Below are positions 26,825-35,065 of a DNA stretch of 64,000 nt, piece by piece (positions within the stretch are counted from its first letter, which is position 1; each line of letters starts with the position of its first letter). Made by a program: the position numbers and the translations under genes. This DNA comes from Desulfitobacterium dehalogenans ATCC 51507. GTDB lineage: Bacteria; Bacillota; Desulfitobacteriia; Desulfitobacteriales; Desulfitobacteriaceae. Location of the stretch: the NCBI RefSeq assembly GCF_000243155.2, contig NC_018017.1, forward strand, positions 2,356,001 to 2,420,000. The letters run 5' to 3'. The notes under the pieces were generated by a model. It ran no database searches. It worked only from the letters and a program-made list of their open reading frames with translations, and was not told where the DNA came from.

Positions 26825-27181
26825 ATGGACAAAAAAAGAACTATAAACTCATCCGTTTATAGTCCTCATGTTAAAAAAGCCATCGATTTTACTTTTCAAT
26901 ACCTCAACGAAGAATTAAGCCTGAAAAGGATCACTGAGTATCTCAATATCAACAAATCCTATTTTTGTAAACTGTTTAAACATCATATGGGTATAACCTA
27001 TACCAAATTCGTCAACGAGCTGCGCATTGAAGAAAGCAAAAAACTGTTGTTGGAAACGGACTTATCTATTCTCGATATCGCCCTTTCTCTGGGATACAAT
27101 AACCCTAATTATTTTATCAAAGCGTTTAAGGAGCAATTAAGAACCACTCCCCTTAAGTATCGCAAAGAAATGGAAGGCTAA
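26825..27181 (+). CDS. stand-alone AraC/XylS DNA-binding domain
   Basis: 118 residues consisting almost only of the two-helix-turn-helix AraC domain. The first HTH is around LKRITEYLNINKSYFCKLF, the second around LDIALSLGYNNPNYFIKAF with the conserved P-L-K-Y-R end. No ligand-binding domain is present, although AAAGGAGG before the ATG makes the start secure. It is divergent from the siderophore operon with a Fur box between, suggesting a Fur-controlled co-activator. It ends four bases inside the convergent response-regulator gene. Confidence 0.88.
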   Translation: MDKKRTINSSVYSPHVKKAIDFTFQYLNEELSLKRITEYLNINKSYFCKLFKHHMGITYTKFVNELRIEESKKLLLETDLSILDIALSLGYNNPNYFIKAFKEQLRTTPLKYRKEMEG

Positions 27182-27876
27182 ACTCGAAAACGATAGCCTG
27201 CTCCCCATACGGTTTCAATATATTGTGGCTTGGAGGGATCTATCTCTGTCTTCTCTCGAATCCGAGCAATATGCACAGTAACGGTTGCGGAATCCCCTAG
27301 AGATTCCAATCCCCAGATCCGTTCAAAGAGCTCTTCTCTGCCAAAAACTCGGTTTGGGTTTTGAGCTAAATACAGCAATAAATCAAATTCTTTCTGAGCC
27401 AGGTTAACTTCTTGATTATTAACAAAGACTCTTCGCGAGTCTTTTTCAATTTTTAGTCCTCGAATCGTGATGGACTGACGCTTTTTCATACCTGCATTAA
27501 AGCGCTGTTTAAGACGCTCATAGTTTTCAATATGGGCTTTTACCCGAGCGACCAACTCCCCGGGGCTAAAGGGCTTAGTAATATAATCGTCGGCCCCCAA
27601 ACTCAAGCCCTTAATCTTATCGATCTCCTCCTTCTTGGCTGAGACCAGGAGAACAGGGATATCCTTATCCTCTTTCATACTCTTGAGGATTTCCAATCCA
27701 TCTAAGCCGGGCAGCATGATATCGAGAATGATTAAGTCGAATTCACTGTTCTGTATCGCTCTCAACCCCTCCACTCCGTCTGTGGAGAGAGTGACATCAA
27801 AACCCGCTACCTCCAGATAATCTCTTTCGAGCTCAGCAATACTGGAGTCATCCTCGACAATTAAAATGTGTTTCAT
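27178..27876 (-). CDS. OmpR-family response regulator
   Basis: Receiver domain with phosphorylated Asp52 (LDIMLPG), acidic pocket near residue 9 and conserved Lys in VSAKKEE. A winged-helix Trans_Reg_C domain fills the last 95 residues (ADDYITKPFSPGELVAR linker, then RVFGREELFERIWG). The ATG at 27874-27876 (MKHILIVED) with AGGAGGG upstream is used; a frame 16 codons longer lacks support. 232 residues. Last gene of the operon secreted protein-ABC-permease-kinase-regulator. Confidence 0.92.
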   Translation of the reverse strand: MKHILIVEDDSSIAELERDYLEVAGFDVTLSTDGVEGLRAIQNSEFDLIILDIMLPGLDGLEILKSMKEDKDIPVLLVSAKKEEIDKIKGLSLGADDYITKPFSPGELVARVKAHIENYERLKQRFNAGMKKRQSITIRGLKIEKDSRRVFVNNQEVNLAQKEFDLLLYLAQNPNRVFGREELFERIWGLESLGDSATVTVHIARIREKTEIDPSKPQYIETVWGAGYRFRV

Positions 27877-27923
27877 AGTTTGCCCTCCTTTTGGGAATTT
27901 TTGATGATGCCAATAGCAGCTCA

Positions 27924-29366
27924 CTACTGACCCCGGGGAAGTGAGATAAGAACACTGGTCCCTTTACTCTCCCGGCTTACAGCCCATATCCTGCCTTCAT
28001 GTCCTTCCACAATCTGTTTGGCTATGGCTAGACCTAAGCCGCTGCCTTTAATTTCACTCCGGGCAGTATCCGATCGATAAAATCGCTCGAAGATCTGAGT
28101 TACATCCTTTTCCGGTATGCCGCTGCCATTATCCTTAATCTCAATGATGATACTGGAATAGGTTTCGCGTAAGGATAGTGTTATGATCCCCTCTGTTTTA
28201 TCCATATACTTGCGAGAATTATCGATAATATTCATAATGACTCGCATCATTCGTTCACGATCCAAAGGAATTTCCTGAACAGTGTTAAGCTCACTTTCAA
28301 AGAGAACTTTAATCCCGTTTCTTTCCATTTCCGGTTCTATTTCCTGGATTCCGTCATATAAGAATTCTTTGATGTTGGTTTTTTCAAAACTAAAGGGTAT
28401 TTGGTTAAGATCTAATTTAGCATAGAGGAGCAAATCGTCGATCATGGTATCCACTTGCTCTGCTTTACGGTATATTGTTTTTAAATATTTTTCTTTCTTC
28501 TCAGGCGAATTGGCGATACCGTCCAATAACCCTTCCACATATCCTTTGATGGAAGTCACTGGGGTCTTTAGATCATGTGAAATGCTGGATATAAGCATCT
28601 TGCGATTATCCTCATACCTGAGCTGGGTATGCACAGAATCCTTTAACTGAATACGCATTCGCTCAAGGTCACGGCAGAGTTCACGAACCTCTTGGTCTCC
28701 TTCTTCCACGATTTCAGAGTCAAGATTGCCTAATGTAATTTCCATGGCTGCCTTCTGGAGATTATGGAGAGGAGAAAGAATTCTTAAAGAAAAATAGTAG
28801 GAGGAAATAGCATTAGCCCCGATAAAGGACAATAAGAACACTAGTCCACTAAAGAATAAAAAATTCGTTGTATTAAATGAGGCTGGATTTATAGGCACAA
28901 GCAAATAGAGGGTCGTTTTGTTCCCTTCCCCTGTCTCTCCACGAGATACATCAAACATCTGAACAGTGTAAGATTGGTTGCCAAAGTCCACCTGGGCACC
29001 ACGGAATTGCACCGTTGCTTTTTTCAGCTTGACCACATCAATAGCCGTTAAGTTGCGAGAGGAAAAAAGAACATTTTCTCCTTGAAGTACCACTACTTCA
29101 CCATTTAGGATCTCCATCCGTGCTTGGAGTTCCTTTTGGAAGGAAATATCTTCAATTTTCTCAGGATATTGGCGAAGAACACTATTTTCACTGCCAACTA
29201 ATTCCATGGTCAACCGGGCAACTTCTTGAGTATTGCGAAACACTTGCTCTGTATCCGATAGTTTACCGGCAACAAAAATATAAGCCATAGCAGTAATAAC
29301 CGTAATCACCACCGGGAGGATTACGGTTAAAGCATTGGCTGAAATGAGTCGTCCTTTCAGATTCAT
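27924..29366 (-). CDS. sensor histidine kinase
   Basis: 480-residue membrane kinase. First membrane helix about 10-33, an extracytoplasmic sensor of about 140 residues, second helix about 172-192, then a HAMP region. The HisKA site is SSISHDLKTPVTS. The ATPase lid includes NIIDNSRKY, DNGSGIPEKD, FERFYR and GSGLGLAIAKQIV. It pairs with the response regulator 47 bases downstream and probably senses a stress handled by the ABC exporter of the same operon. Confidence 0.92.
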   Translation of the reverse strand: MNLKGRLISANALTVILPVVITVITAMAYIFVAGKLSDTEQVFRNTQEVARLTMELVGSENSVLRQYPEKIEDISFQKELQARMEILNGEVVVLQGENVLFSSRNLTAIDVVKLKKATVQFRGAQVDFGNQSYTVQMFDVSRGETGEGNKTTLYLLVPINPASFNTTNFLFFSGLVFLLSFIGANAISSYYFSLRILSPLHNLQKAAMEITLGNLDSEIVEEGDQEVRELCRDLERMRIQLKDSVHTQLRYEDNRKMLISSISHDLKTPVTSIKGYVEGLLDGIANSPEKKEKYLKTIYRKAEQVDTMIDDLLLYAKLDLNQIPFSFEKTNIKEFLYDGIQEIEPEMERNGIKVLFESELNTVQEIPLDRERMMRVIMNIIDNSRKYMDKTEGIITLSLRETYSSIIIEIKDNGSGIPEKDVTQIFERFYRSDTARSEIKGSGLGLAIAKQIVEGHEGRIWAVSRESKGTSVLISLPRGQ

Positions 29367-29375
29367 TCTGTCACC

Positions 29376-30128
29376 CTAAAATTCCTTTTTATCGAAAAGA
29401 TAATAAGCTCCTGTAAAAAACAGGATGGCATATCCCAACATCAATAAGAATTCCCTCAATATCTTCATAAAGGGAAAAGAATTGGCCAACCAAAGGTTAT
29501 ACCAATCAAAGTAAGATGTAAGGAGAATTCCGGAATATTGAGAAAAAAACATTCCCAGACCTTTAAAAAGAATAAAACATAAAATAGATACAAAGAAAAC
29601 AGAAATACCACTTTTAAGTATATTAGCAAGGAGTATAATTCCCAATGCCATCACAAACAAAGGGATAAAACTCACTGCATAGGAAAGAATGCCTTGAAAT
29701 ATCCCTTTAAGAGTCATAGAGTCGCCATCAAAAACAAGTCCTGCCAATAAGGAAAAGACAAGTAACAGAGCCAGATTGGCTAAAATAAAGATACCGATGG
29801 CTGATACCTTAGCTGAAAACAGCTTAAAACGGCTCACAGGCCTTGTCAAGGTTATGCGCATTGTATTCTGAGCAAATTCCCCCGAGAAGCTGTCGATAGC
29901 CACCAAGGCTGCAAATAGCGGGAGAAGAGTATTAATAGCCACCGACAAGACCAGCATCGAAAAATCAGCACTTCCTGCCCCACGGATACCAAATCCTAAG
30001 CGTACTCCCATGACCAAGAGCTGCCCTACGACAATCACCAACAAAGAAAGAACGACGGCTACGACGACTTTCTTCTTTTTACGTAATTTCTCAAGCTCGT
30101 TGATTAATGCTGCTTGAAACACGACCAT
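29376..30128 (-). CDS. ABC-2 type exporter permease
   Basis: 250 residues with about six membrane helices and the ABC-2 arrangement of antibiotic or lantibiotic immunity exporters (IDSFSGEFAQNTMRITLTRPVSR, a typical loop, near 75; quoted in part as EFAQNTMRITLTRP). Its start lies 38 bases inside the end of the ATPase gene, so the two are coupled and form one exporter. Start ATG with a GAGGTAG site. Confidence 0.87.
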   Translation of the reverse strand: MVVFQAALINELEKLRKKKKVVVAVVLSLLVIVVGQLLVMGVRLGFGIRGAGSADFSMLVLSVAINTLLPLFAALVAIDSFSGEFAQNTMRITLTRPVSRFKLFSAKVSAIGIFILANLALLLVFSLLAGLVFDGDSMTLKGIFQGILSYAVSFIPLFVMALGIILLANILKSGISVFFVSILCFILFKGLGMFFSQYSGILLTSYFDWYNLWLANSFPFMKILREFLLMLGYAILFFTGAYYLFDKKEF

Positions 30129-30840
30129 TGCGTTCTACCTCACTCACAAAGTAATTCTCTAGGGTGGCATAATTCTTCAGAATGTCCTCCGTTGTCTGCA
30201 CATTGAGAAGCATTCCATTATAAATAACGCCAATTTTATTGCATGTTAATTCCACATCGTGAATTAAATGACTGGAGATAAAAAAGGTGGTCTGCTCCTG
30301 CTCGGCCAAATGTAAAATCAGCTTGCGGATATCTATCATTCCCTCTACATCAAGACCGTTCAAGGGTTCATCCAGAATGACCACTTTGGGTCGGGAAAGA
30401 ATAGCCGCCGAGAGACCTAGGCGTTGTTTCATTCCCAGGGAAAACCGCTTAGGCTTCTCATTTTTATAGCGGAGCATTCCGGTTAATTCCAGGACTTCTT
30501 CGATTCTTTTCCCATCCACATCCTGATAAAACCGGGCAAGTTGTCTTAGATTATCATAAGCACTAAGATAGGGATAGGTCTCCGGTATTTCAATGATACA
30601 GCCCACATGAGCCATTGCTTTCTCATACTCTTCCAGTATACTGTGACCAAATATCTTAACATCGCCCCGGTCCGGAGCAATCAATCCTGTCATAATTTTC
30701 ATGGCCGTGGTCTTTCCTGCCCCATTCGGACCGAGAAAGCCGAAAATCTCACCTTGATAGATATCCAGATTTAAATCGTTGATACCACGACCATTCTTAT
30801 AAAGCTTCGTGAGATTATTGATCTCAATGACTTTTTCCAT
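30091..30840 (-). CDS. ABC exporter ATP-binding protein (BcrA-like)
   Basis: 249 residues, with Walker A GPNGAGKTT near 36, Q-loop region, signature SLGMKQRLGLSAAIL near 130 and Walker B VVILDEPLNGLD near 150. It resembles ATPases of bacitracin/lantibiotic resistance exporters (BcrA, NisF class). Start with GGAGGTTATGAC. A strong hairpin separates it from the secreted-protein gene upstream. Confidence 0.9.
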   Translation of the reverse strand: MEKVIEINNLTKLYKNGRGINDLNLDIYQGEIFGFLGPNGAGKTTAMKIMTGLIAPDRGDVKIFGHSILEEYEKAMAHVGCIIEIPETYPYLSAYDNLRQLARFYQDVDGKRIEEVLELTGMLRYKNEKPKRFSLGMKQRLGLSAAILSRPKVVILDEPLNGLDVEGMIDIRKLILHLAEQEQTTFFISSHLIHDVELTCNKIGVIYNGMLLNVQTTEDILKNYATLENYFVSEVERNGRVSSSINQRA

Positions 30841-30870
30841 GTCATAACCTCCAGATGAAGTCCATAAAGG

Positions 30871-30896
30871 AGCTGCCGGAGTTGGCTCCGGCAGCT
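30871..30896 (-). promoter_or_regulatory. 11-bp intercistronic hairpin
   Basis: Perfect arms AGCTGCCGGAG (30871-30881) and CTCCGGCAGCT (30886-30896) with loop TTGG, between the secreted-protein stop and the ABC ATPase start. No T-run follows on the minus strand. It probably stabilises the upstream message or partly terminates it, so that the secreted protein is made in excess over the exporter. Confidence 0.7.
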
Positions 30897-30913
30897 AACC
30901 TATTCTGTTCTAA

Positions 30914-32161
30914 CTATTCTAAGACCGGATTAAAGGTTGAGTCAAACATGAGGTCCATGCCTATATAATCAGAATTGATATAAAAATTCACTTTACCCAT
31001 ATAATCATCAAGATAAATATGCCCTTCTTTATTGCTTCCGTCACCTGCGGCGGTCTCAAAACGTGCATCACGCATATCTTTGCTTAAGAACGTAGCGTTA
31101 AAGCTAAACTCTTCGCTCTTACCGGCCGTGCCGACGTAGTTCGGTTTATACACTTCTTGGTAACGGCCTGTGAGGCCATTTTGATCAATATGGGTTATCT
31201 CCAAGATTCTCTCCCCAGCTTTAACCAGTTGACCATCTTTTTCTGTTACAATGTTGTTCTTAAAAGTACCTACAAACTTCTGAGGATTGTTTACCACATT
31301 GCGATCCTTAACGATTTCTTTAACTACTTCTTTACCGTTAAGATCCGGTTTCGTGACGACAGTAGAATTAATATCTTTAATATTGCCCAAAATTTCAATT
31401 GTCAACTCGTGTACTTGACCATTAGGATCTTTACCCGTTATTGTGGCAAGGGCCAGAATATTCTCTAAAGCACCCTCTTTGTTAACAAAGGCGGAACCCG
31501 TCACTTCTTTCACGGCAATATCTTGAGTAAGGTTGGGCCAGCCAGTCTTAATTCTTGAATCATGGAATTCCTGCTTTAAGACAAAAGAGGATACCGCATT
31601 GATCAAGGTAGGGATTTGCATTTCCGAAAGGGAGCCTGACAGCTCTTTCGACCCATCGGGATTTTCCTTAACAATCACATGGTCTTTCAGACTTCCGACG
31701 ACAGCATCAACGATCCGTTCCACATCTTCAAACTCATCTTCTGCAAAGGGATTATCAAAGACATGAAACTCACGTCCTTCCGGATATTCCCCCACATAGA
31801 TCTTATCACTATCGCTACCTTTACGAATGGTGGTATTGGTGTCATTGTAATAATAATAGGTGGATACCTGTCCTTGGGAGTTTTCAGAGGTATTTGAGGT
31901 TTCCTTAGCCTTCTTTACTCGGTCAAATTTATCCACCGCACTGTTGGATTCCAGGACCTTTCCATTAGCTTTAAGTACTGCTGTCATTTCCATGGTATAA
32001 CTGTCATATTCACTGCTGGCCTTTTCCGCAGTAATTTTAATACCGTCTTTGAGTTGGTCATACCCGCTTTTGCTGACGATATCGGCAAAGGCTGTGGTGG
32101 CAAAGAGCAAAGCACCCACCGTAAAGCCTGCGATAATCGCCGTTTTCTTTTTTAATTTCAA
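30914..32161 (-). CDS. secreted protein of a two-component/ABC operon
   Basis: 415 residues, family not recognised. A Sec signal peptide ends ATTAFA with cleavage expected before Asp27; there is no lipobox. The mature part is hydrophilic, with long beta-like stretches (KASSEYDSYTMEMTAVLKAN near 43, and repeated TGKDPNG/NGKEVV turns). The start is TTG with AAAGGAG 9 bases upstream. As first gene of the operon with an exporter and a kinase pair, it may be a cell-wall sensor or a decoy for an antimicrobial. The layout suggests this; the sequence does not prove it. Confidence 0.8.
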   Translation of the reverse strand: MKLKKKTAIIAGFTVGALLFATTAFADIVSKSGYDQLKDGIKITAEKASSEYDSYTMEMTAVLKANGKVLESNSAVDKFDRVKKAKETSNTSENSQGQVSTYYYYNDTNTTIRKGSDSDKIYVGEYPEGREFHVFDNPFAEDEFEDVERIVDAVVGSLKDHVIVKENPDGSKELSGSLSEMQIPTLINAVSSFVLKQEFHDSRIKTGWPNLTQDIAVKEVTGSAFVNKEGALENILALATITGKDPNGQVHELTIEILGNIKDINSTVVTKPDLNGKEVVKEIVKDRNVVNNPQKFVGTFKNNIVTEKDGQLVKAGERILEITHIDQNGLTGRYQEVYKPNYVGTAGKSEEFSFNATFLSKDMRDARFETAAGDGSNKEGHIYLDDYMGKVNFYINSDYIGMDLMFDSTFNPVLE

Positions 32162-32345
32162 ATCGATTCACTCCTTTTTATATTACGGAAGCTTCCTTTA
32201 GCTTTATTCTAACCTTTGCGTCTTGATTTTTCGTAAACAGATTCTAAATAAAGTATAAACTAAATCTTAGAATTAATAAACTTGCTCAAAAATGGAGTCT
32301 TTTTCACGGTAGGGAGAAGTATCTTAAGTCCAAAGTAATAAAGAA

Positions 32346-32402
32346 AACCCGGCTTCGCCGTGCCTGAGACACATGCTCGCAAATGAGGCGAAGTCGCTGG
32401 TT
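32346..32402. repeat. stem-loop in the 316-base gap before the YtvI-like gene end
   Basis: Outer AACC/GGTT (32346-32349, 32399-32402) and inner CTTCGCC/GGCGAAG (32353-32359, 32387-32393) can pair around a 27-base loop. It is more GC-rich than its surroundings. The rest of the gap 32162-32345 shows only AT-rich sequence that should hold the promoter of the secreted-protein gene, which I could not place. Confidence 0.45.
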
Positions 32403-32414
32403 GCCCTTATGCTT

Positions 32415-32445
32415 AGAAAGTATATAACGCAAGTTTATACTTTCT
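32415..32445. repeat. 10-bp inverted repeat beside the YtvI-like terminator
   Basis: AGAAAGTATA (32415-32424) and TATACTTTCT (32436-32445) are perfect arms with an 11-base loop, directly downstream of the terminator on the minus strand. Confidence 0.55.
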
Positions 32446-32479
32446 GACAGTAAAAAGTAAAGCCGGAAAGAATCCGGCT
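32444..32479 (-). terminator. terminator overlapping the stop codon of the YtvI-like gene
   Basis: Arms AGCCGGA (32461-32467) and TCCGGCT (32473-32479), followed on the minus strand by TTTACTTTTTACTG. The first two bases of the stem, in transcript order, belong to the TAG stop at 32478-32480. Confidence 0.8.
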
Positions 32480-33542
32480 AAATACTAAAGCGATATTGAA
32501 TTACTTTTGCCTTAACTAAAGCTTTATATAGAATTAACACTAGTGGGGCCAAGAAAACACCTAAAACTCCCATCACTTTAAAACCGACCCATATAGAAAT
32601 CAAAGTGGATAAAGGGCCGAGGCCAATTCTTTCTCCAAGTATTTTTGGTTCAATAATCTTACGGAATACTGTGATAATGACAAAGAGAAGAATGAGGCCA
32701 ATGCCACTGAAAATATCTCCCAGTGTAATCAAAACTATTCCCCATGGGACGAGAACGGAGCCTGTGCCGAGAATGGGCAGAATATCAACAATTACGATCA
32801 AAAGGGCTAATACCAATGCATAACGCATGCCTAAAATCAGCAACCCTCCAAGACTAACAAAATAGGTAAGGGTACTTAAAATCACTTGAGCTTTTAAAAA
32901 ACCAATGGTTGCATTGCGTAAATCTGCGAGTACTGCAATGACTTTGGGCTTTGATTCATCTTTAAAATAAGAAAAAAAGCGTTGATTCATCGTCGTGAGA
33001 TTCAAATTAATCATGTAAAGAGCAATAAAAAAGATCAGTAAAGTGATGAAAAAGATAGGAATAGACGCCGTAATGGATATGGTTTGAGCGCCCCAGGTAG
33101 CAAGCAAATTGACAGTGGATAATTCATTGACAAAACTAGTAATCGCCTGATTAATCTGAGAACCCAATTCCGGAGGAAACACTAAAATGATTTCATTGAT
33201 GCGCTGATTAGCATCATTAAACCAAAGTTGGATATTAGGAATATTGCGTTGAATAAACTTAATTAATTCATAGGCCTCGGTAATAATCTTCGTGATTAAA
33301 AAAAAGGAAAGAAGAAGAAATCCTCCCAAAAACATAAAATAGGAAATATTAGCAGCAATAGGCCTGTTAATTCTAGACCATCTCATGAGATATTGATTAA
33401 AGGGCTCCAAGAGCAAGGCGAAAAGCAAAGCAAAGATAAAGGGAGTAAAATATGGCAAGGTATAATAAATCAGAGCAGGTATTAAAACAAAGGCTATTAT
33501 AACAAGAAGCGTTACCGCGACTTTCTTAGCAAACTCTTTCAT
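32478..33542 (-). CDS. AI-2E/YtvI-type membrane permease
   Basis: 354-residue protein of the AI-2E transporter superfamily with seven to eight helices: an N-terminal pair, a central amphipathic region (about 90-140) and a C-terminal block ILGTGSVLVPWGIVLITLGD near 255. Size and pattern fit the sporulation membrane protein YtvI of Firmicutes as well as general AI-2E exporters. A spore role is possible but not shown. It stands alone, divergent from the radical SAM gene. Confidence 0.82.
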   Translation of the reverse strand: MKEFAKKVAVTLLVIIAFVLIPALIYYTLPYFTPFIFALLFALLLEPFNQYLMRWSRINRPIAANISYFMFLGGFLLLSFFLITKIITEAYELIKFIQRNIPNIQLWFNDANQRINEIILVFPPELGSQINQAITSFVNELSTVNLLATWGAQTISITASIPIFFITLLIFFIALYMINLNLTTMNQRFFSYFKDESKPKVIAVLADLRNATIGFLKAQVILSTLTYFVSLGGLLILGMRYALVLALLIVIVDILPILGTGSVLVPWGIVLITLGDIFSGIGLILLFVIITVFRKIIEPKILGERIGLGPLSTLISIWVGFKVMGVLGVFLAPLVLILYKALVKAKVIQYRFSI

Positions 33543-33609
33543 GTAAAGGCACTCTCTCCTATCTGCGAAAAATGTTTTTATTACTCATTTTAGGGTATAT
33601 GCGCTTCTT

Positions 33610-33638
33610 TTGCAATGAAATAACAAGAAGGTTATAAT
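33610..33638 (+). promoter_or_regulatory. promoter of the radical SAM gene
   Basis: Plus strand: -35 TTGCAA (33610-33615), 17-base spacer, -10 TATAAT (33633-33638), 35 bases before the start codon. Confidence 0.7.
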
Positions 33639-33673
33639 AAGTTAACTTAATATTTACGTAAAAGGAGTCATGT

Positions 33674-34996
33674 ATGATCATCGAAACCAACAATCAAAAC
33701 CTTTCTGAAATTAAAAACCCGGAGTTTTATCAGTATGCTCAGATTTATGCCCGAGTCTATAACCATTTTATTGACCAAATCAAGCAAACGGGCATGGCTT
33801 TGGATGAAAATCTCGAGGAAGAGACCATGAAAAAACTGGAAAGACTTAGACAATTACAAGGGACTTTTAGAAATTCTGATAAAAGTATCATCAACACCTG
33901 GATCTCCTCAGCTTGTGAAGCCTGTCAAAAAGGTGTAGGCACAGTGACGATGTATATCTCTCTGATGTGTCACCGAAATTGTTATTTTTGCTTTAATCCA
34001 AATCAAGAGGATTATGAACATTACACTCATAACAAAAGAGACTTAATAAGTGAACTCTCTCAGCTTATAAAGCAAGGTCCTAAACTAACCCATCTTGCTT
34101 TAACAGGAGGAGAACCCTTGCTGCATAAAAAAGAAATGCTGGATTTCTTCCGTTTAGCCAAAGAAAAGTCCCCCAAAACTCATACCCGTCTCTATACTTC
34201 CGGAGATTTTCTCGACCGGGAAATTCTCCAAGACCTCAAAGAAGCTGGTCTCCATGAAATTCGCTTTAGCATTAAAATGGAAGATCCTCAACACATTAAA
34301 AAGGAAGTCTATGAGAGAATTGCCTTGAGCAAGGAATACATACCCGATGTCATGGTAGAAATGCCTGTTTTGCCTGGAAGTCTTGCCGAAATGAAAGAAG
34401 TCCTCCTTGAACTCAATCGCATTGGCATCTCCGGAATTAACTTACTGGAGTTTTGCTTTCCTTTTAACAATGCCGGTGAGTTTATAAAGCGGGGCTATAA
34501 AGTAAAAAATCCACCTTTTAAAGTCCTTTATGACTATTGGTATGCCGGTGGACTTCCGATCTCGCGCAGCGAACAGGAATGTCTGGACTTAATAGCCTTT
34601 GCACTGGAGGAAAAGCTGAAGCTTGGCGTTCATTACTGTTCCTTAGAGAATAAACAAACGGGACAAATCTATCAGCAAAATTATGGACAAAAGGTATCCC
34701 CGCTTATGTTCTTTTCCCCAAAGGACTATTTCTTTAAATCGGCAAAAGTCTTTGGCGAGGATATTCATAAAGTTAAAAAAGTATTCAAAAAGAAAAATGT
34801 GACTCACTATCAGGTCAATACAGATTATAATTATCTTGAATTCCATGTCAGCCAGATCAAACTCCTAAAGGATCTTGATATTGAGATTGGCATCTCTTCG
34901 AATGTCATGGAAATACGAGAAGATGGCAAATACCTGCGGGAGTTAAAAATCGACAGGACCTATCCCAAGGAGTTTGACTTAAAAAAGGATATCTAA
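33674..34996 (+). CDS. radical SAM protein of unknown function
   Basis: 440 residues. The [4Fe-4S]/SAM motif is CHRNCYFC near residue 103 (CX3CX2C), followed by the SAM-binding LALTGGEPLLHK near 143 and a beta strand TRLYTSGDF. About 95 residues precede the cluster motif, including CEAC near 80. The C-terminal 130 residues are Lys/Phe-rich (HKVKKVFKKKNVTHYQ) without a known cluster motif. It is a single-gene unit with its own promoter and terminator, so context gives no substrate. Confidence 0.85.
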   Translation: MIIETNNQNLSEIKNPEFYQYAQIYARVYNHFIDQIKQTGMALDENLEEETMKKLERLRQLQGTFRNSDKSIINTWISSACEACQKGVGTVTMYISLMCHRNCYFCFNPNQEDYEHYTHNKRDLISELSQLIKQGPKLTHLALTGGEPLLHKKEMLDFFRLAKEKSPKTHTRLYTSGDFLDREILQDLKEAGLHEIRFSIKMEDPQHIKKEVYERIALSKEYIPDVMVEMPVLPGSLAEMKEVLLELNRIGISGINLLEFCFPFNNAGEFIKRGYKVKNPPFKVLYDYWYAGGLPISRSEQECLDLIAFALEEKLKLGVHYCSLENKQTGQIYQQNYGQKVSPLMFFSPKDYFFKSAKVFGEDIHKVKKVFKKKNVTHYQVNTDYNYLEFHVSQIKLLKDLDIEIGISSNVMEIREDGKYLRELKIDRTYPKEFDLKKDI

Positions 34997-35011
34997 CTCC
35001 TTTTAAAAAGG

Positions 35012-35061
35012 AGCCGTTGCTCGACGAACAATTCTGTTCGTCAAGCAACGGCCCCTTTTGC
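35012..35061. terminator. strong bidirectional terminator
   Basis: Stem GCCGTTGCT-GACGAACA / TGTTCGTC-AGCAACGGC with one internal mismatch, followed by CCCCTTTTGCTTGTTT on the plus strand and a TTTTT run on the minus strand. It separates the radical SAM gene from the convergent DEAD-box gene. Confidence 0.88.
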
Positions 35062-35065
35062 TTGT

